From: Salinispora arenicola | GTDB taxonomy: Bacteria; Actinomycetota; Actinomycetes; Mycobacteriales; Micromonosporaceae | Direction of reading: 5' to 3' | Assembly (NCBI RefSeq): GCF_006716065.1 | Contig: NZ_VFOL01000001.1 | Coordinates: forward strand, 186,001 to 250,000 | Length of the DNA stretch: 64,000 nt | Shown here: one piece after another, positions 55,345 through 63,332 of the stretch | Position numbering within the stretch: position 1 is the stretch's first letter | How the letters are laid out: each line of letters begins with the position of its first letter | Translations under genes and position numbers: made by a program | Notes under the pieces: generated by a model | Database searches by the model: none | What the model was told of the DNA's origin: nothing | The model's input: only the letters and a program-made list of their open reading frames with translations

Positions 55345-55600
55345 GCTGGAAGTGACCGCCCGCGAACAGTTCGCCGCCGTGCTGACCCACGACGTCGCCC
55401 CGGCCGCCCTCGACCTCGACGCTGACATGGTCGGTCACTACGCCCTCACCTCCCTCAACAAGGTGCTGTTTTTGACCGAGCTGTGCGAAACCACCAAAGT
55501 TGACCTCGCCAACTTCACCGAGGACGACCTCGCCGGAATGCGCACGCTGCGCGACGTCACCGAGGCCATTGCCCGGTATGTGGGGCCGGTGGGAAGCTGA
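55334..55600 (+). CDS. Acyl carrier protein 2 (hydrazinoacetyl carrier)
   Basis: An 88-residue carrier with the phosphopantetheine Ser40 in HYALTSLNKVLFL. The TSLNK version of the motif is unlike the DSL/ESL of ordinary ACPs and of the first carrier, which suggests a dedicated partner set. AAGGAGG precedes the ATG. It overlaps the ligase gene and is followed three bases after its stop by the GNAT gene. It should present the hydrazinoacetyl group to the acyltransferase and the condensing enzymes. Confidence 0.9.
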   Translation: MLPELEVTAREQFAAVLTHDVAPAALDLDADMVGHYALTSLNKVLFLTELCETTKVDLANFTEDDLAGMRTLRDVTEAIARYVGPVGS

Positions 55601-55603
55601 ATC

Positions 55604-56194
55604 ATGACCTGGGCTGAGAAGGCGGCACACGTTCTTGAGAACCAGCACGTCAGGCTGCATCCCGTCACAGAGTCCGACCGAGAGGGGATCCGGGCGGTCG
55701 CCATGGACCCGCACATCTGGCGATACTTCGTGACGGCCGTGAAGAACGAGGCCGACTTCAAGACATTCTTCGACACCTGCCTCGCCGATCAGGCCGCTGG
55801 TCGGCGGGTGGTATTCGTCGTCACCGACCGGACCACCGGCCGCACCGCCGGCAGCATGAGCTACGGCAACCTCGCCGAGGCCGACGCCCGACTGGAGATC
55901 GGCTGGTCCTGGCTGGGCCGCGACTTCCGCGGTAAGGGTGTCAACCGCTGGGCCAAGTACCTTCTCCTGGAGCACGCCTTCGACCGACTCGGCGCCGAAC
56001 GGGTCGAGTTCAAAACCGATGTGCGCAACGAACAGGCACGCAAGGGCCTGCGCAACATCGGCGCGGTGGAGGAAGGCACGCTCCGCAGCTTCAACTACAT
56101 GCCGGGGGGCCGGCGCCGCGACGCGATCTTCTACAGCGTGCTACGGGCCGAGTGGCCCGGGGTGAAACAACACCTGATCGCTGGTCGGACGTAG
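55604..56194 (+). CDS. GNAT N-acyltransferase acting on the hydrazine group
   Basis: A 196-residue RimJ/RimL-type acetyltransferase. VRLHPVTESDREGIRAVA at the start, GWSWLGRDFRGKGVNRWAK (acyl-CoA pyrophosphate loop), VEFKTDVRNEQARKGL and EGTLRSFNYM are family features. It is the last gene of the forward operon. In the triacsin route a GNAT next to the carrier succinylates the distal nitrogen of hydrazinoacetyl-ACP. The same protection step is proposed here, and a C45 hydrolase in the operon could later remove it. A bidirectional hairpin lies about 150 bases downstream. Confidence 0.88.
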   Translation: MTWAEKAAHVLENQHVRLHPVTESDREGIRAVAMDPHIWRYFVTAVKNEADFKTFFDTCLADQAAGRRVVFVVTDRTTGRTAGSMSYGNLAEADARLEIGWSWLGRDFRGKGVNRWAKYLLLEHAFDRLGAERVEFKTDVRNEQARKGLRNIGAVEEGTLRSFNYMPGGRRRDAIFYSVLRAEWPGVKQHLIAGRT

Positions 56195-56346
56195 GGGTGT
56201 GGGGGTGGCGCGGTGTCGGCCTGGAAGCGGCACCGCCCTGGACCCCGACTCGTCCGTTCGTACCGCTGACGTCGACGTCACCCGGCAGCCCCGGGCTCAG
56301 GATTCGGGCGGCGTCCCAGGGCTCGGCTCCGCGTGCGGGGACGCGA

Positions 56347-56384
56347 AAGGCCCGGGCACGTGAGGGCGCACGTACCCGGGCCTT
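56347..56384. terminator. Strong bidirectional terminator hairpin
   Basis: AAGGCCCGGG (56347-56356) pairs perfectly with CCCGGGCCTT (56375-56384) over an 18-base loop that itself can pair (CACGT/ACGTA). On the minus strand the stem is followed by TTTCGC. It lies between the stop of the GNAT gene and the stop of the acyl-CoA synthetase gene and probably ends both transcripts. Confidence 0.75.
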
Positions 56385-56406
56385 CCAGCCAACCACCGGA
56401 GGCGAG

Positions 56407-58200
56407 CTAGCTGTACAGCTCAGCTACCTCGTCGGCGAAGTCCGCCATGATGACACTGCGACGCAACTTCAGCGATGGCGTCAGATGGCCCGATTCCACA
56501 GTGAACTCCTTGGGAAGAACACGGAACCGACGTACCGCCTCGGCCGTCGACACCGCCGCGTTGCCCTCGTCCACGGCGCGCTGCAGCTCGTGCAGAAGGT
56601 CGGGATCGTCGATGAGGTCGGAGACCGCGGCGTCGGCGGGTTTGCCCGCGCCGGCCTTCCAGTGCTCCAGGTACTCCGAGTCGACGGTGATGAGTGCGGC
56701 GATGTACTTCTGCCCATCACCCACCACGAGTGCCTGGGCGACCAGCGGAGCGGCGGCGATGCGGTCCTCGATCACGGCGGGCGACACGTTCTTACCGCCG
56801 CTGGTCACCAGGATCTCCTTCTTTCGGCCGGTGATCCGCAGGTGCCCGTACTCGTCGAACTCCCCGATGTCACCGGTCCGGAACCAGCCGTCCTCGGTGA
56901 ACGACTCGGCATTGGCCTCATCGTTGTTCCAGTAGCCCGCGAACACCGGGCCACCGGTGCACTGCACCTCGCCGTCGTCGTCGATCCTCATCCGTACGCT
57001 CGGCAGGACCCTGCCCACGGTTCCCGGCCGGAAGGAATCCAGCGAGTTGACCGTGACCGCGGCACTGGTTTCGGTGAGTCCGTAACCCTCGAACACGGTG
57101 ATGCCACAGCCGCGGTAGAAGTGCGTGAGGCGCTCGCCCAGGGCCGCGCCTCCGGAGATCGCGAAACGCAGGTTCCCGCCGAAGGCGGCCCGGACCCTGC
57201 GGTACACGAGTCGCTCGAACAGGGCGTGTCGCATGCGCAGGCCCAGTCCGGGCCGCTGCGCCTCCGAGTAGGCGATCGCCGTCGCCGCCGCGGTGTCGAA
57301 CACTTTGCCCTTGCCAGCTTCGTAAGCCTTGCGCCGGGCGGTGTTGTACGCCTTCTCCAGCACGTAGGGAACCGAGAGCAGGAATGTCGGCTTGTAGCTG
57401 ATCAGTTCCGCGGGCACCTGCTTGACGTCGGAGCAGTGCGCGATGGGCGTCCGCGCCACCATGGCACCGACCTCCACCATCCTGCCGAAGACGTGGGCAA
57501 GAGGCAGGAACAGCAGTGTCGATGCCGGGATGTCGCCGAGCGGACCGAACATGGCGCGCAGCAGAGCTACGGCGTTACCCGCCTCGGCGAACAGATTGGC
57601 ATGGCTGAGCACGCAACCCTTGGGCATCCCGGTGGTTCCGGAGGTGTAGATGATCGTGGCCGTGTCCTCCGGGAGCACGGCCGTCCGACGCTCTTCGACG
57701 GCGGCGGGGTCGACGTCGGCCCCCGCGGCTCGCAGGTGCTCCACCGCACCACCGTCGATCTGCCAGACGTGTCGCAGCGCGGGTAGTTTGCCCCGCATTC
57801 CCTGGATCACGTTTTCGTGCGCCTCGGTCTCCACCACAACCGCTACCGCACCAGAGTCGCCGAGAATCCACTCGATCTGCTCGGTCGAGGAGGTCAGATA
57901 GATCGGCACCGGCGCCGCGCCGATCACCCAGAGGGCGAAGTCCACGAGCGACCACTCGTACCGGTTGCCGGAGAGCAGACCCACGCGGTCCCCGCGCTCG
58001 ACGCCCTTGGCGATCAACCCTCGGGCCAGGTCGGTGACCTCGGTGTAGAACTCCGCGGCGCTGACCGGCTCCCACCGGCCGTCGACTTTACGGTGGAATG
58101 CCGGCGCATCCGGATCCTCGACGGCGTTACTCGCGATGAGGTCAGCAAGCCCGCCCTTCTCCGGCACCTCGTACAACGGTGGCGATGTCGACTCCCGCAC
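56407..58200 (-). CDS. Long-chain fatty acid-CoA ligase (ACSL/FadD15-type)
   Basis: A 597-residue AMP-forming long-chain acyl-CoA synthetase. DTATIIYTSGTTGMPKG is the P-loop, then LPLAHVFGRMVEVG, GYGLTETSAAVT, GDIGEFDEYGHLRITGRKKEILVTSGGKN (in part) and the C-terminal ESGHLTPSLKLRR with the catalytic Lys. Length and the AHVFGRM and ISGGAALGE elements mark the ACSL/FadD15 subgroup, distinct from the two ligases of the operon. GTG 58200 has GGAGG five bases upstream; a TTG at 58212 would swallow that site. It is convergent with the operon end. Triacsins inhibit this enzyme class, so the gene may provide a resistant target copy. Ordinary lipid metabolism is the alternative. Confidence 0.93.
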   Translation of the reverse strand: MRESTSPPLYEVPEKGGLADLIASNAVEDPDAPAFHRKVDGRWEPVSAAEFYTEVTDLARGLIAKGVERGDRVGLLSGNRYEWSLVDFALWVIGAAPVPIYLTSSTEQIEWILGDSGAVAVVVETEAHENVIQGMRGKLPALRHVWQIDGGAVEHLRAAGADVDPAAVEERRTAVLPEDTATIIYTSGTTGMPKGCVLSHANLFAEAGNAVALLRAMFGPLGDIPASTLLFLPLAHVFGRMVEVGAMVARTPIAHCSDVKQVPAELISYKPTFLLSVPYVLEKAYNTARRKAYEAGKGKVFDTAAATAIAYSEAQRPGLGLRMRHALFERLVYRRVRAAFGGNLRFAISGGAALGERLTHFYRGCGITVFEGYGLTETSAAVTVNSLDSFRPGTVGRVLPSVRMRIDDDGEVQCTGGPVFAGYWNNDEANAESFTEDGWFRTGDIGEFDEYGHLRITGRKKEILVTSGGKNVSPAVIEDRIAAAPLVAQALVVGDGQKYIAALITVDSEYLEHWKAGAGKPADAAVSDLIDDPDLLHELQRAVDEGNAAVSTAEAVRRFRVLPKEFTVESGHLTPSLKLRRSVIMADFADEVAELYS

Positions 58201-59062
58201 CCGTTCCTCCAAGTATTCAGTAGGCGGCGGTGACCGCTGCTGCTATCAAGGGAAACCGGCCGCCCAGCCCGGTTGAGAGATCTCAGAGAGCCGGCGGTGA
58301 TGCGCGACCGGACTCAACGCAGATGCCCCGGCATATCTGAAAAGAGCACCGCACGAGCTGGTGTAAGCGATCTGCTTCGCTCCACCAACCACGCATTCAC
58401 ACTAACCGAATCCTTGTCTAACGGGAAGGTCCATGCGGCGCCGCTCTCCACCCACCGGGTCGACCTACTCAGCCTGTGGGACTACCTCACCTCGGGAGGT
58501 CAGCCCGGTTGACGCCGGGGTCGCCCGCGCCCCGAACCACGGTGGTGCCGCGCCTTCTGGAGGCACCCCCAGGGACCCACGCCGGAGGTGATCACCAGAT
58601 GGAGGAGCGGGGCCATCGTCCGCCGGTACCGCACATCATCCTGGTAGATCGACATCAGCAATCCCCTGGGGATTTGGCCTGCTATGGGCGGATGCACTGT
58701 CTCCCCTCGCTCATTACCCGCAAACAGGGGCAGCGTGCGCCTTTCCTCGTCATCTGGAGATGCGCTCGGCAATGCTGATGGCTCGACGCCGTGCCATAAG
58801 GGACCGCCCTGTCCCGCTGTGGGATTCCACGGGCAAGCCATTCCCGCCTGGCGATGGCATACCAGTTGCCCCGACAAAGAAAAGATCACCGGCAAAGTCG
58901 CATAGAGCGGACTCACCGCGACGGAAGTCGGGCCGTACTCACCGCACGCGTCGTCGATCGGATCGACGACGCGGTGCAGCCGGCTCCTGACCGCAAAGGC
59001 CCCACAGAAGCAGGCGGCATCAGCGGTAGACGTCGACCGCCCTGCCAGGCGGGTCGCCTGCG
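58201..59062. other. Gene-poor region between acyl-CoA synthetase and TetR gene
   Basis: About 860 bases. It should hold the promoter of the leftward acyl-CoA synthetase gene close to 58201-58300. Open frames (for example 58500-59297 on the minus strand) run into the TetR gene in another frame and show no family features. I see no RNA gene or mobile-element end. Confidence 0.5.
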
Positions 59063-59734
59063 CTACGGCAGCGTCGTGAGCAGGCGGTGCAGCGCGTTCG
59101 TGGCCCAGTCCCGCCATCGCGTGTGTTCCCAGCCCTGGTGGTGTACGAGCAGGTGGTATGTCTCGGGGCTGAGAATGGCCAGGCCGGTGTCGGCGGCCGT
59201 GTCGACGGTCATGCCGGCGGGCAGCGACGTCTTGCGGGCCAGCGCTTCGGCGAAGACGCGTTGGACGGTGAGCCGCTGCTGAAGATTGGTCGCCCACACC
59301 TCGGCTAGTTCGGCGTCGATGGTGGCCGCGCTGCGCACGACGTCCAACAGTGGCGCGGCGCGCCGATAGACGTCTGCGGCGCCGGCGACCTGCCGGCGGA
59401 TCTGCCCGTGTGGGTCCGGATCGGCGAGTGCGGCACGCACCCAGGGCCGCTCGAGTGTGGGAACGGGTTCGTCGTCGCCGGCGATGGCCAGGTCGAGGGC
59501 TGCGGTGAGGATGGCCCGCTTGGTGCCGAAGCTGTAGTAGACGCTCTGCTCGCTCACGCCGGCCCTGGCGGCGATGGCCGCGACGCTGGTGCTGCTGTAG
59601 CCGGCCGTGGTGAACAGCTCGGTGGCCGCCGTGGTGATGCGCGTCCGGGTGGATCGGGATCGCGCGGTTCTGCCGTCCTCGTGTGGTGTCTTCGCGGGTG
59701 CCTGCTGGTCTCCGCGGTGTGGTGTCGCGCTCAC
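59063..59734 (-). CDS. TetR-family repressor
   Basis: A 223-residue TetR-type regulator. The HTH region reads TRTRITTAATELFTTAGYSS then SVAAIAARAGVSEQSVYYSF (about residues 28-68). The C-terminal domain is all-helical and unrelated in sequence. GTG 59734 begins the protein at the divergent region; no strong Shine-Dalgarno sequence is visible, and the transcript may be nearly leaderless. It is divergent from the gene at 59822, with a 13-base inverted repeat between them, so it most likely represses that gene and itself. Confidence 0.9.
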   Translation of the reverse strand: MSATPHRGDQQAPAKTPHEDGRTARSRSTRTRITTAATELFTTAGYSSTSVAAIAARAGVSEQSVYYSFGTKRAILTAALDLAIAGDDEPVPTLERPWVRAALADPDPHGQIRRQVAGAADVYRRAAPLLDVVRSAATIDAELAEVWATNLQQRLTVQRVFAEALARKTSLPAGMTVDTAADTGLAILSPETYHLLVHHQGWEHTRWRDWATNALHRLLTTLP

Positions 59735-59769
59735 CCGGTCAACTATAGCGACACTCCAGAAATCTTCTT

Positions 59770-59782
59770 GTAGTGTGACTAC
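59770..59782. promoter_or_regulatory. Candidate TetR operator
   Basis: GTAGTGTGACTAC is a perfect inverted repeat (GTAGT/ACTAC, three-base centre) in the 87-base divergent gap between the TetR gene and the dehydrogenase gene. Location and size suit a TetR-family site. Confidence 0.6.
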
Positions 59783-59821
59783 TAAATCTTGGTACACCAC
59801 ACTTCGAGAGGCAGTCACCCG

Positions 59822-60799
59822 ATGAACCGAGTCCTCGTCCTCGGCGGATACGGCGCCGTTGGCCTGCACGCCGTGACCGCGCTGGTCACGCACCTCCCCG
59901 CGACGAACGTGGTGGTGGCCGGCCGCAACCCACACCGCGCGCCCCGCGTGCCGGGCTCCACCGCGGTCCGCCTGGACGCCGCCGACCCCGGCGACCTGGC
60001 CACCGCACTCAACGGGGTCGATGCGGTACTCATGTGTGCCGAACTCGACAACGCACGCGTCGCCCGCGCCTGCCTGGAGCGAGGAATCCACTACGTGGAC
60101 GTCTCGGCGTCCCACCAACTGCACGTCGAGATCGAACAGTTGGACGAGCTCGCCTCCCAACGGCAGGCCACGGCGGCCCTCAGCGTCGGGCTGGTCCCCG
60201 GGGTCAGCAACCTGCTCGCCCGACACTGCGTCGAACAGTCAACAACCCGGCAGGTGCACATCGGCGTGCTGCTCGGTTCCGGCGAACGGCACGGACCGGC
60301 GGCACTCGCCTGGACTCTCGACGGGCTGGGCCGCCTGGAGGGCACGTGGACGATGCGATTTCCGGCTCCGTACGGCGAACGAACCGTCCATCGGTTCCCG
60401 TTCTCCGACCAATACACGCTGTCCAGCACCCTGGATGTCGCCGCGAGCACCGGCCTGTGCCTGGACTCCCGGCTCGCCACCGCGCTGTTGGCAGCCGCCG
60501 GGCGGCCCGGCATCGCCCGCTCGTTGCGTCGCCCCCGGATCCGCCGCATCGTGCTGGACGCGCTGGCCCGGACCCATCTCGGCGGCGACGGATTCGCCGT
60601 CACCGTCGACTCCGGTACCAGCCAGGCCAGCTTCAGCGGTCACCAACAAAGCCGCGCCACCGGGCTCGCTGCGGCGCTACTCGTCCGAGACCTGCCCGCT
60701 CTGCCATCCGGCGTCCGGCACATCGAGCACCTCGTGGAGCCGGAAGCCTTCCTCACCGAACTCGCCGCCAGCGGATTCCTGCTCGACCTTCGGAACTGA
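59822..60799 (+). CDS. Saccharopine-dehydrogenase-like NAD(P)-binding protein
   Basis: A 325-residue protein of the saccharopine dehydrogenase NADP-binding superfamily. It starts MNRVLVLGGYGAVGLHAVTAL (Rossmann) with VVVAGRNP and CLERGIHYVDVSASHQL, and ALSVGLVPGVSNLLARHCV. The end is unlike LYS9-type enzymes, so it need not use saccharopine; similar proteins include membrane-associated or polyketide enoyl-reductase-like members. It is under apparent control of the divergent TetR. It lies outside the main operon, and a link to the lysine cycle of the cluster is only speculative. Confidence 0.82.
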   Translation: MNRVLVLGGYGAVGLHAVTALVTHLPATNVVVAGRNPHRAPRVPGSTAVRLDAADPGDLATALNGVDAVLMCAELDNARVARACLERGIHYVDVSASHQLHVEIEQLDELASQRQATAALSVGLVPGVSNLLARHCVEQSTTRQVHIGVLLGSGERHGPAALAWTLDGLGRLEGTWTMRFPAPYGERTVHRFPFSDQYTLSSTLDVAASTGLCLDSRLATALLAAAGRPGIARSLRRPRIRRIVLDALARTHLGGDGFAVTVDSGTSQASFSGHQQSRATGLAAALLVRDLPALPSGVRHIEHLVEPEAFLTELAASGFLLDLRN

Positions 60800-60872
60800 C
60801 CCATCCGCACCAACCCGCCATGGCGAAACGTGGCGGTAGCGTGTGCGGTTCGCGCACCTCGCGCCGCACCCC

Positions 60873-60886
60873 ACGGCGTACGCCGT
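60873..60886. terminator. Palindrome between convergent genes
   Basis: ACGGCGTACGCCGT is a perfect 14-base palindrome between the converging dehydrogenase and TetR genes. It could end either transcript or be chance; no T-run is present. Confidence 0.3.
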
Positions 60887-60904
60887 ACCAGGACGCGCCG
60901 ATCG

Positions 60905-61588
60905 TCATCGGGGGCGACCCAGCGCGCAGGCACCGTTGACGAGCAACTCGATGCCCTGGGCGTAGTAGATGTCGGGGTTGGCGCACATGGTCAGCGGCGT
61001 TGCCGCGGCGACGACATGGGGATGGCGTTCGGGTGCCAGGGCCAACAGGCGAGCCCGACGGCTACGGATCAACTGTTCCTGACCCTCGATGTCGTGCGGA
61101 ACACAGCTGCGCCCAGGCTCGCTGGCGACCAGGGCGACGACCCCGCTGAGGAGGTAGTGGCTCGTGGCCGCGGCGAGACCGATGGGGTGACCGAGCGCGG
61201 TGAGCTGGGCGAGGAGTTGTTCGGCGAGGTCGATGCCCGAATCGCACTCGAGGATGCGGCGGGCGGTGATGGGGGCGATGGCAGGGTGTGCCCGCAATGC
61301 GTCGACGAAGGCGGTCAACACCGCCCCCAGATTGGTCCGACTCTCGCCAGCTGTCAGGTCGGGGACCTGGACGCTGTCGAGCAACGCCTCACCCAGGGCG
61401 TCCAGCAGCGCCTCTTTGTCGTCGAAGTGGGCATAGATCGCCATGGCGGTCACACCGTGCCGGTGGGCCAGCTGCCGGATCGTGACAGCCTGCAGCCCTT
61501 CGGAGTCGGCCAGTTCCGTCGCGCTGGCTATCAGGGTGGCCCGGGACAGCGGGGTCCTGGCTCTACGCGGTGAGGTTGCGGAGGTCAT
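60905..61588 (-). CDS. TetR-family regulator (TetR_C_1-like)
   Basis: A 227-residue TetR regulator. HTH: TPLSRATLIASATELADSEG, then LQAVTIRQLAHRHGVTAMAIYAHF near residues 33-58. The C-terminal domain LRAHPAIAPITARRIL and LLSGVVALVASEPG resembles the tetracycline-repressor C-terminal type. GAAGGAGA precedes the ATG at 61588. It is on the same strand as, and 256 bases downstream of, the quinone-reductase-like gene. The space between them shows no other gene. Confidence 0.88.
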   Translation of the reverse strand: MTSATSPRRARTPLSRATLIASATELADSEGLQAVTIRQLAHRHGVTAMAIYAHFDDKEALLDALGEALLDSVQVPDLTAGESRTNLGAVLTAFVDALRAHPAIAPITARRILECDSGIDLAEQLLAQLTALGHPIGLAAATSHYLLSGVVALVASEPGRSCVPHDIEGQEQLIRSRRARLLALAPERHPHVVAAATPLTMCANPDIYYAQGIELLVNGACALGRPR

Positions 61589-61844
61589 CGCCGTCTCCTT
61601 CACGTTCCAGCCATGTCTAGCACGTCCGGCTCCGCGCCCCCGGTCAGGTCACTCCGTGCTGCCGGGGCATGCATCCGGTGGTGCGTGCCGGCTCGGGGCC
61701 ATCGAGCCGGCACCTGTGGAAGACGTGTCGGCCGGGGCGCCTCGACCTTGGGGTGACCAGCCGCCGAGCCAGGTCCGGACCGCGTCCCATCGTCTGTCCG
61801 GACCTGGCGGCCAGCGGTTGGCCGACGCACCTGACGGCGACGGA

Positions 61845-62846
61845 TCAGGGCATCGCAACGATGATCTTTCCCTTGGCACGGCCGCGCTCGAGGTGGGCGA
61901 AGGCGTCCGCGATCTCCTCGAAGGGAAAGACCTGGTCCGTCACCACCTTCAGGTTCCCGCCGTCGACGAGGTCGGCCAGGATTCGCAGATCGGCACCGCT
62001 GGGGTGCATGAACAGGTACCGGTAGGTGACCCCGTGTGCCTTGGCCTGCCGCCGGACCTTGCCACTGAGCAGATTGAACAGGGCACCGACCAGTGGACCG
62101 GCCCCCAGGTCCGTGGCGGAGTTGCGTTCGGGCACTCCCGCGACGGACACCACCTTGGCTCCGGGACGAACAATGGCGAAGCTGTCCGCCAGATCCTGAC
62201 CACCCCGGAGGTCGAGCACCGCGTCGTAGTCCCGCAGAACGTCCTTGAAGCTGGTCGTCTGGTAGTTGAGGACCGTCTCGGCGCCGAGGGAACGCACCAG
62301 ATTCTCGCCCGCGGGCGAGGCGGTCGTGGCGACGTGGGCGCCCATCCACGCCGCGAGTTGGATGGCGAGTGTGCCCACGCCGCCCGCACCGCCGGAAATG
62401 AAGATCCGTTGACCCTTCTCGATGTTGAGCTCGTCCCGCAGGGCCTGTAGCGCGGTGAGGCCGGCCAGGGGAAGCCCGGCGGCCTCGGTGAAGTCGAGCG
62501 ACTGCGGCATCGGGGCGACGAGGTCCGCTGCGACAACCGCATAGGGGGCGAAGGCGCCCAGCTTCATGACGTCCACTCGGGTGAACACCCGATCCCCGAC
62601 GGCGAGGTTGGTGACGCCGGGCCCGACGGCTTCCACCACGCCCGCCAGCTCACTGCCGGCCACCCTGGGCAGTTTCAAACGGGCGATCATCCGCATCTTG
62701 CCCTGCCGGAGGTGGTAGTCCACCGGATTCAGGCCTGCTGCCCGTACCCGAATCAGCACCTCACCGTGCTCTGGTGTGGGCTTGGGCACGTCCATGAGTC
62801 GCATGACGCTCGGGTCGCCGTACTTGGTCTGCACATATGCCTGCAC
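61845..62846 (-). CDS. NADP-dependent zinc-free alcohol dehydrogenase/quinone reductase (MDR)
   Basis: A 333-residue medium-chain reductase. GroES-like part: MDVPKPTPEHGEVLIRVRAAGLNPVDYHLR; nucleotide part: IFISGGAGGVGTLAIQLAAW and ATTASPAGENLVRSLGAETVLNY (long stretches given in part). Zinc-binding Cys residues of true alcohol dehydrogenases are absent, so it is of quinone-oxidoreductase type. GTG 62846 with GGAG upstream was chosen; the frame is open much further but that part crosses the promoter. It is divergent from the TetR gene at 63333, with two palindromic sites between them. Confidence 0.9.
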   Translation of the reverse strand: MQAYVQTKYGDPSVMRLMDVPKPTPEHGEVLIRVRAAGLNPVDYHLRQGKMRMIARLKLPRVAGSELAGVVEAVGPGVTNLAVGDRVFTRVDVMKLGAFAPYAVVAADLVAPMPQSLDFTEAAGLPLAGLTALQALRDELNIEKGQRIFISGGAGGVGTLAIQLAAWMGAHVATTASPAGENLVRSLGAETVLNYQTTSFKDVLRDYDAVLDLRGGQDLADSFAIVRPGAKVVSVAGVPERNSATDLGAGPLVGALFNLLSGKVRRQAKAHGVTYRYLFMHPSGADLRILADLVDGGNLKVVTDQVFPFEEIADAFAHLERGRAKGKIIVAMP

Positions 62847-62896
62847 TGTCGTCTCCGCTTCACGTGAGTGGCATGACCGGGATCCTCCCGACCACC

Positions 62897-62935
62897 TATA
62901 CACCGTACATGTACGCAGGACATATACAGCGTATA
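62897..62935. promoter_or_regulatory. Two candidate operator copies upstream of MDR gene
   Basis: TATACACCGTACA (62897-62909) and TATACAGCGTATA (62923-62935) are two copies of a 13-base inverted repeat (TATAC/GTATA), 26 bases apart. The second is perfect. A perfect decamer GTACATGTAC also overlaps the first. They lie in the divergent region between the MDR gene and the TetR gene and look like a paired repressor site. Confidence 0.65.
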
Positions 62936-63332
62936 CGTAACCGCCGTCACCAGGCGTCGGCCAGCACAACCGAGAGCACCGCTCCCGCGACGGGCATACA
63001 CCTCGGCGAGCTGGTTGAAACCCGACGGCTCGGGCCGGGTTGCCGCGGCGGTCACCGCGATCGGAGGCGGCGACGCTCACCTCCAGGACGGCGCCCCGCT
63101 TCTGGCCCGACGAGCCGCGACCATCGCAGCGACGAACGGGACCGCCCGGCCTCGCGGCTGACATGTCGATCGAGCCGCAGCCGGCAGCGGCGTCAGCAGT
63201 CGTAGCCGCGTCACATCCAGCGACACCGCGCCGCCGCACAGCGGCCCGGAGGGTCGTGCATCCGTCAACGCCGGCGCCAGGTAGGCGGGCGAGTCAGTTG
63301 AGAATCCGCCGGCTATAAGGTAAACCTGAGTC

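Noticed and set aside
56152..57786. 544-residue plus-strand frame
   Set aside because: Antisense to the acyl-CoA synthetase, which has full motifs on the minus strand.
58500..59297. 265-residue minus-strand protein
   Set aside because: Overlaps the well-supported TetR gene in another frame and lacks any motif or ribosome site.
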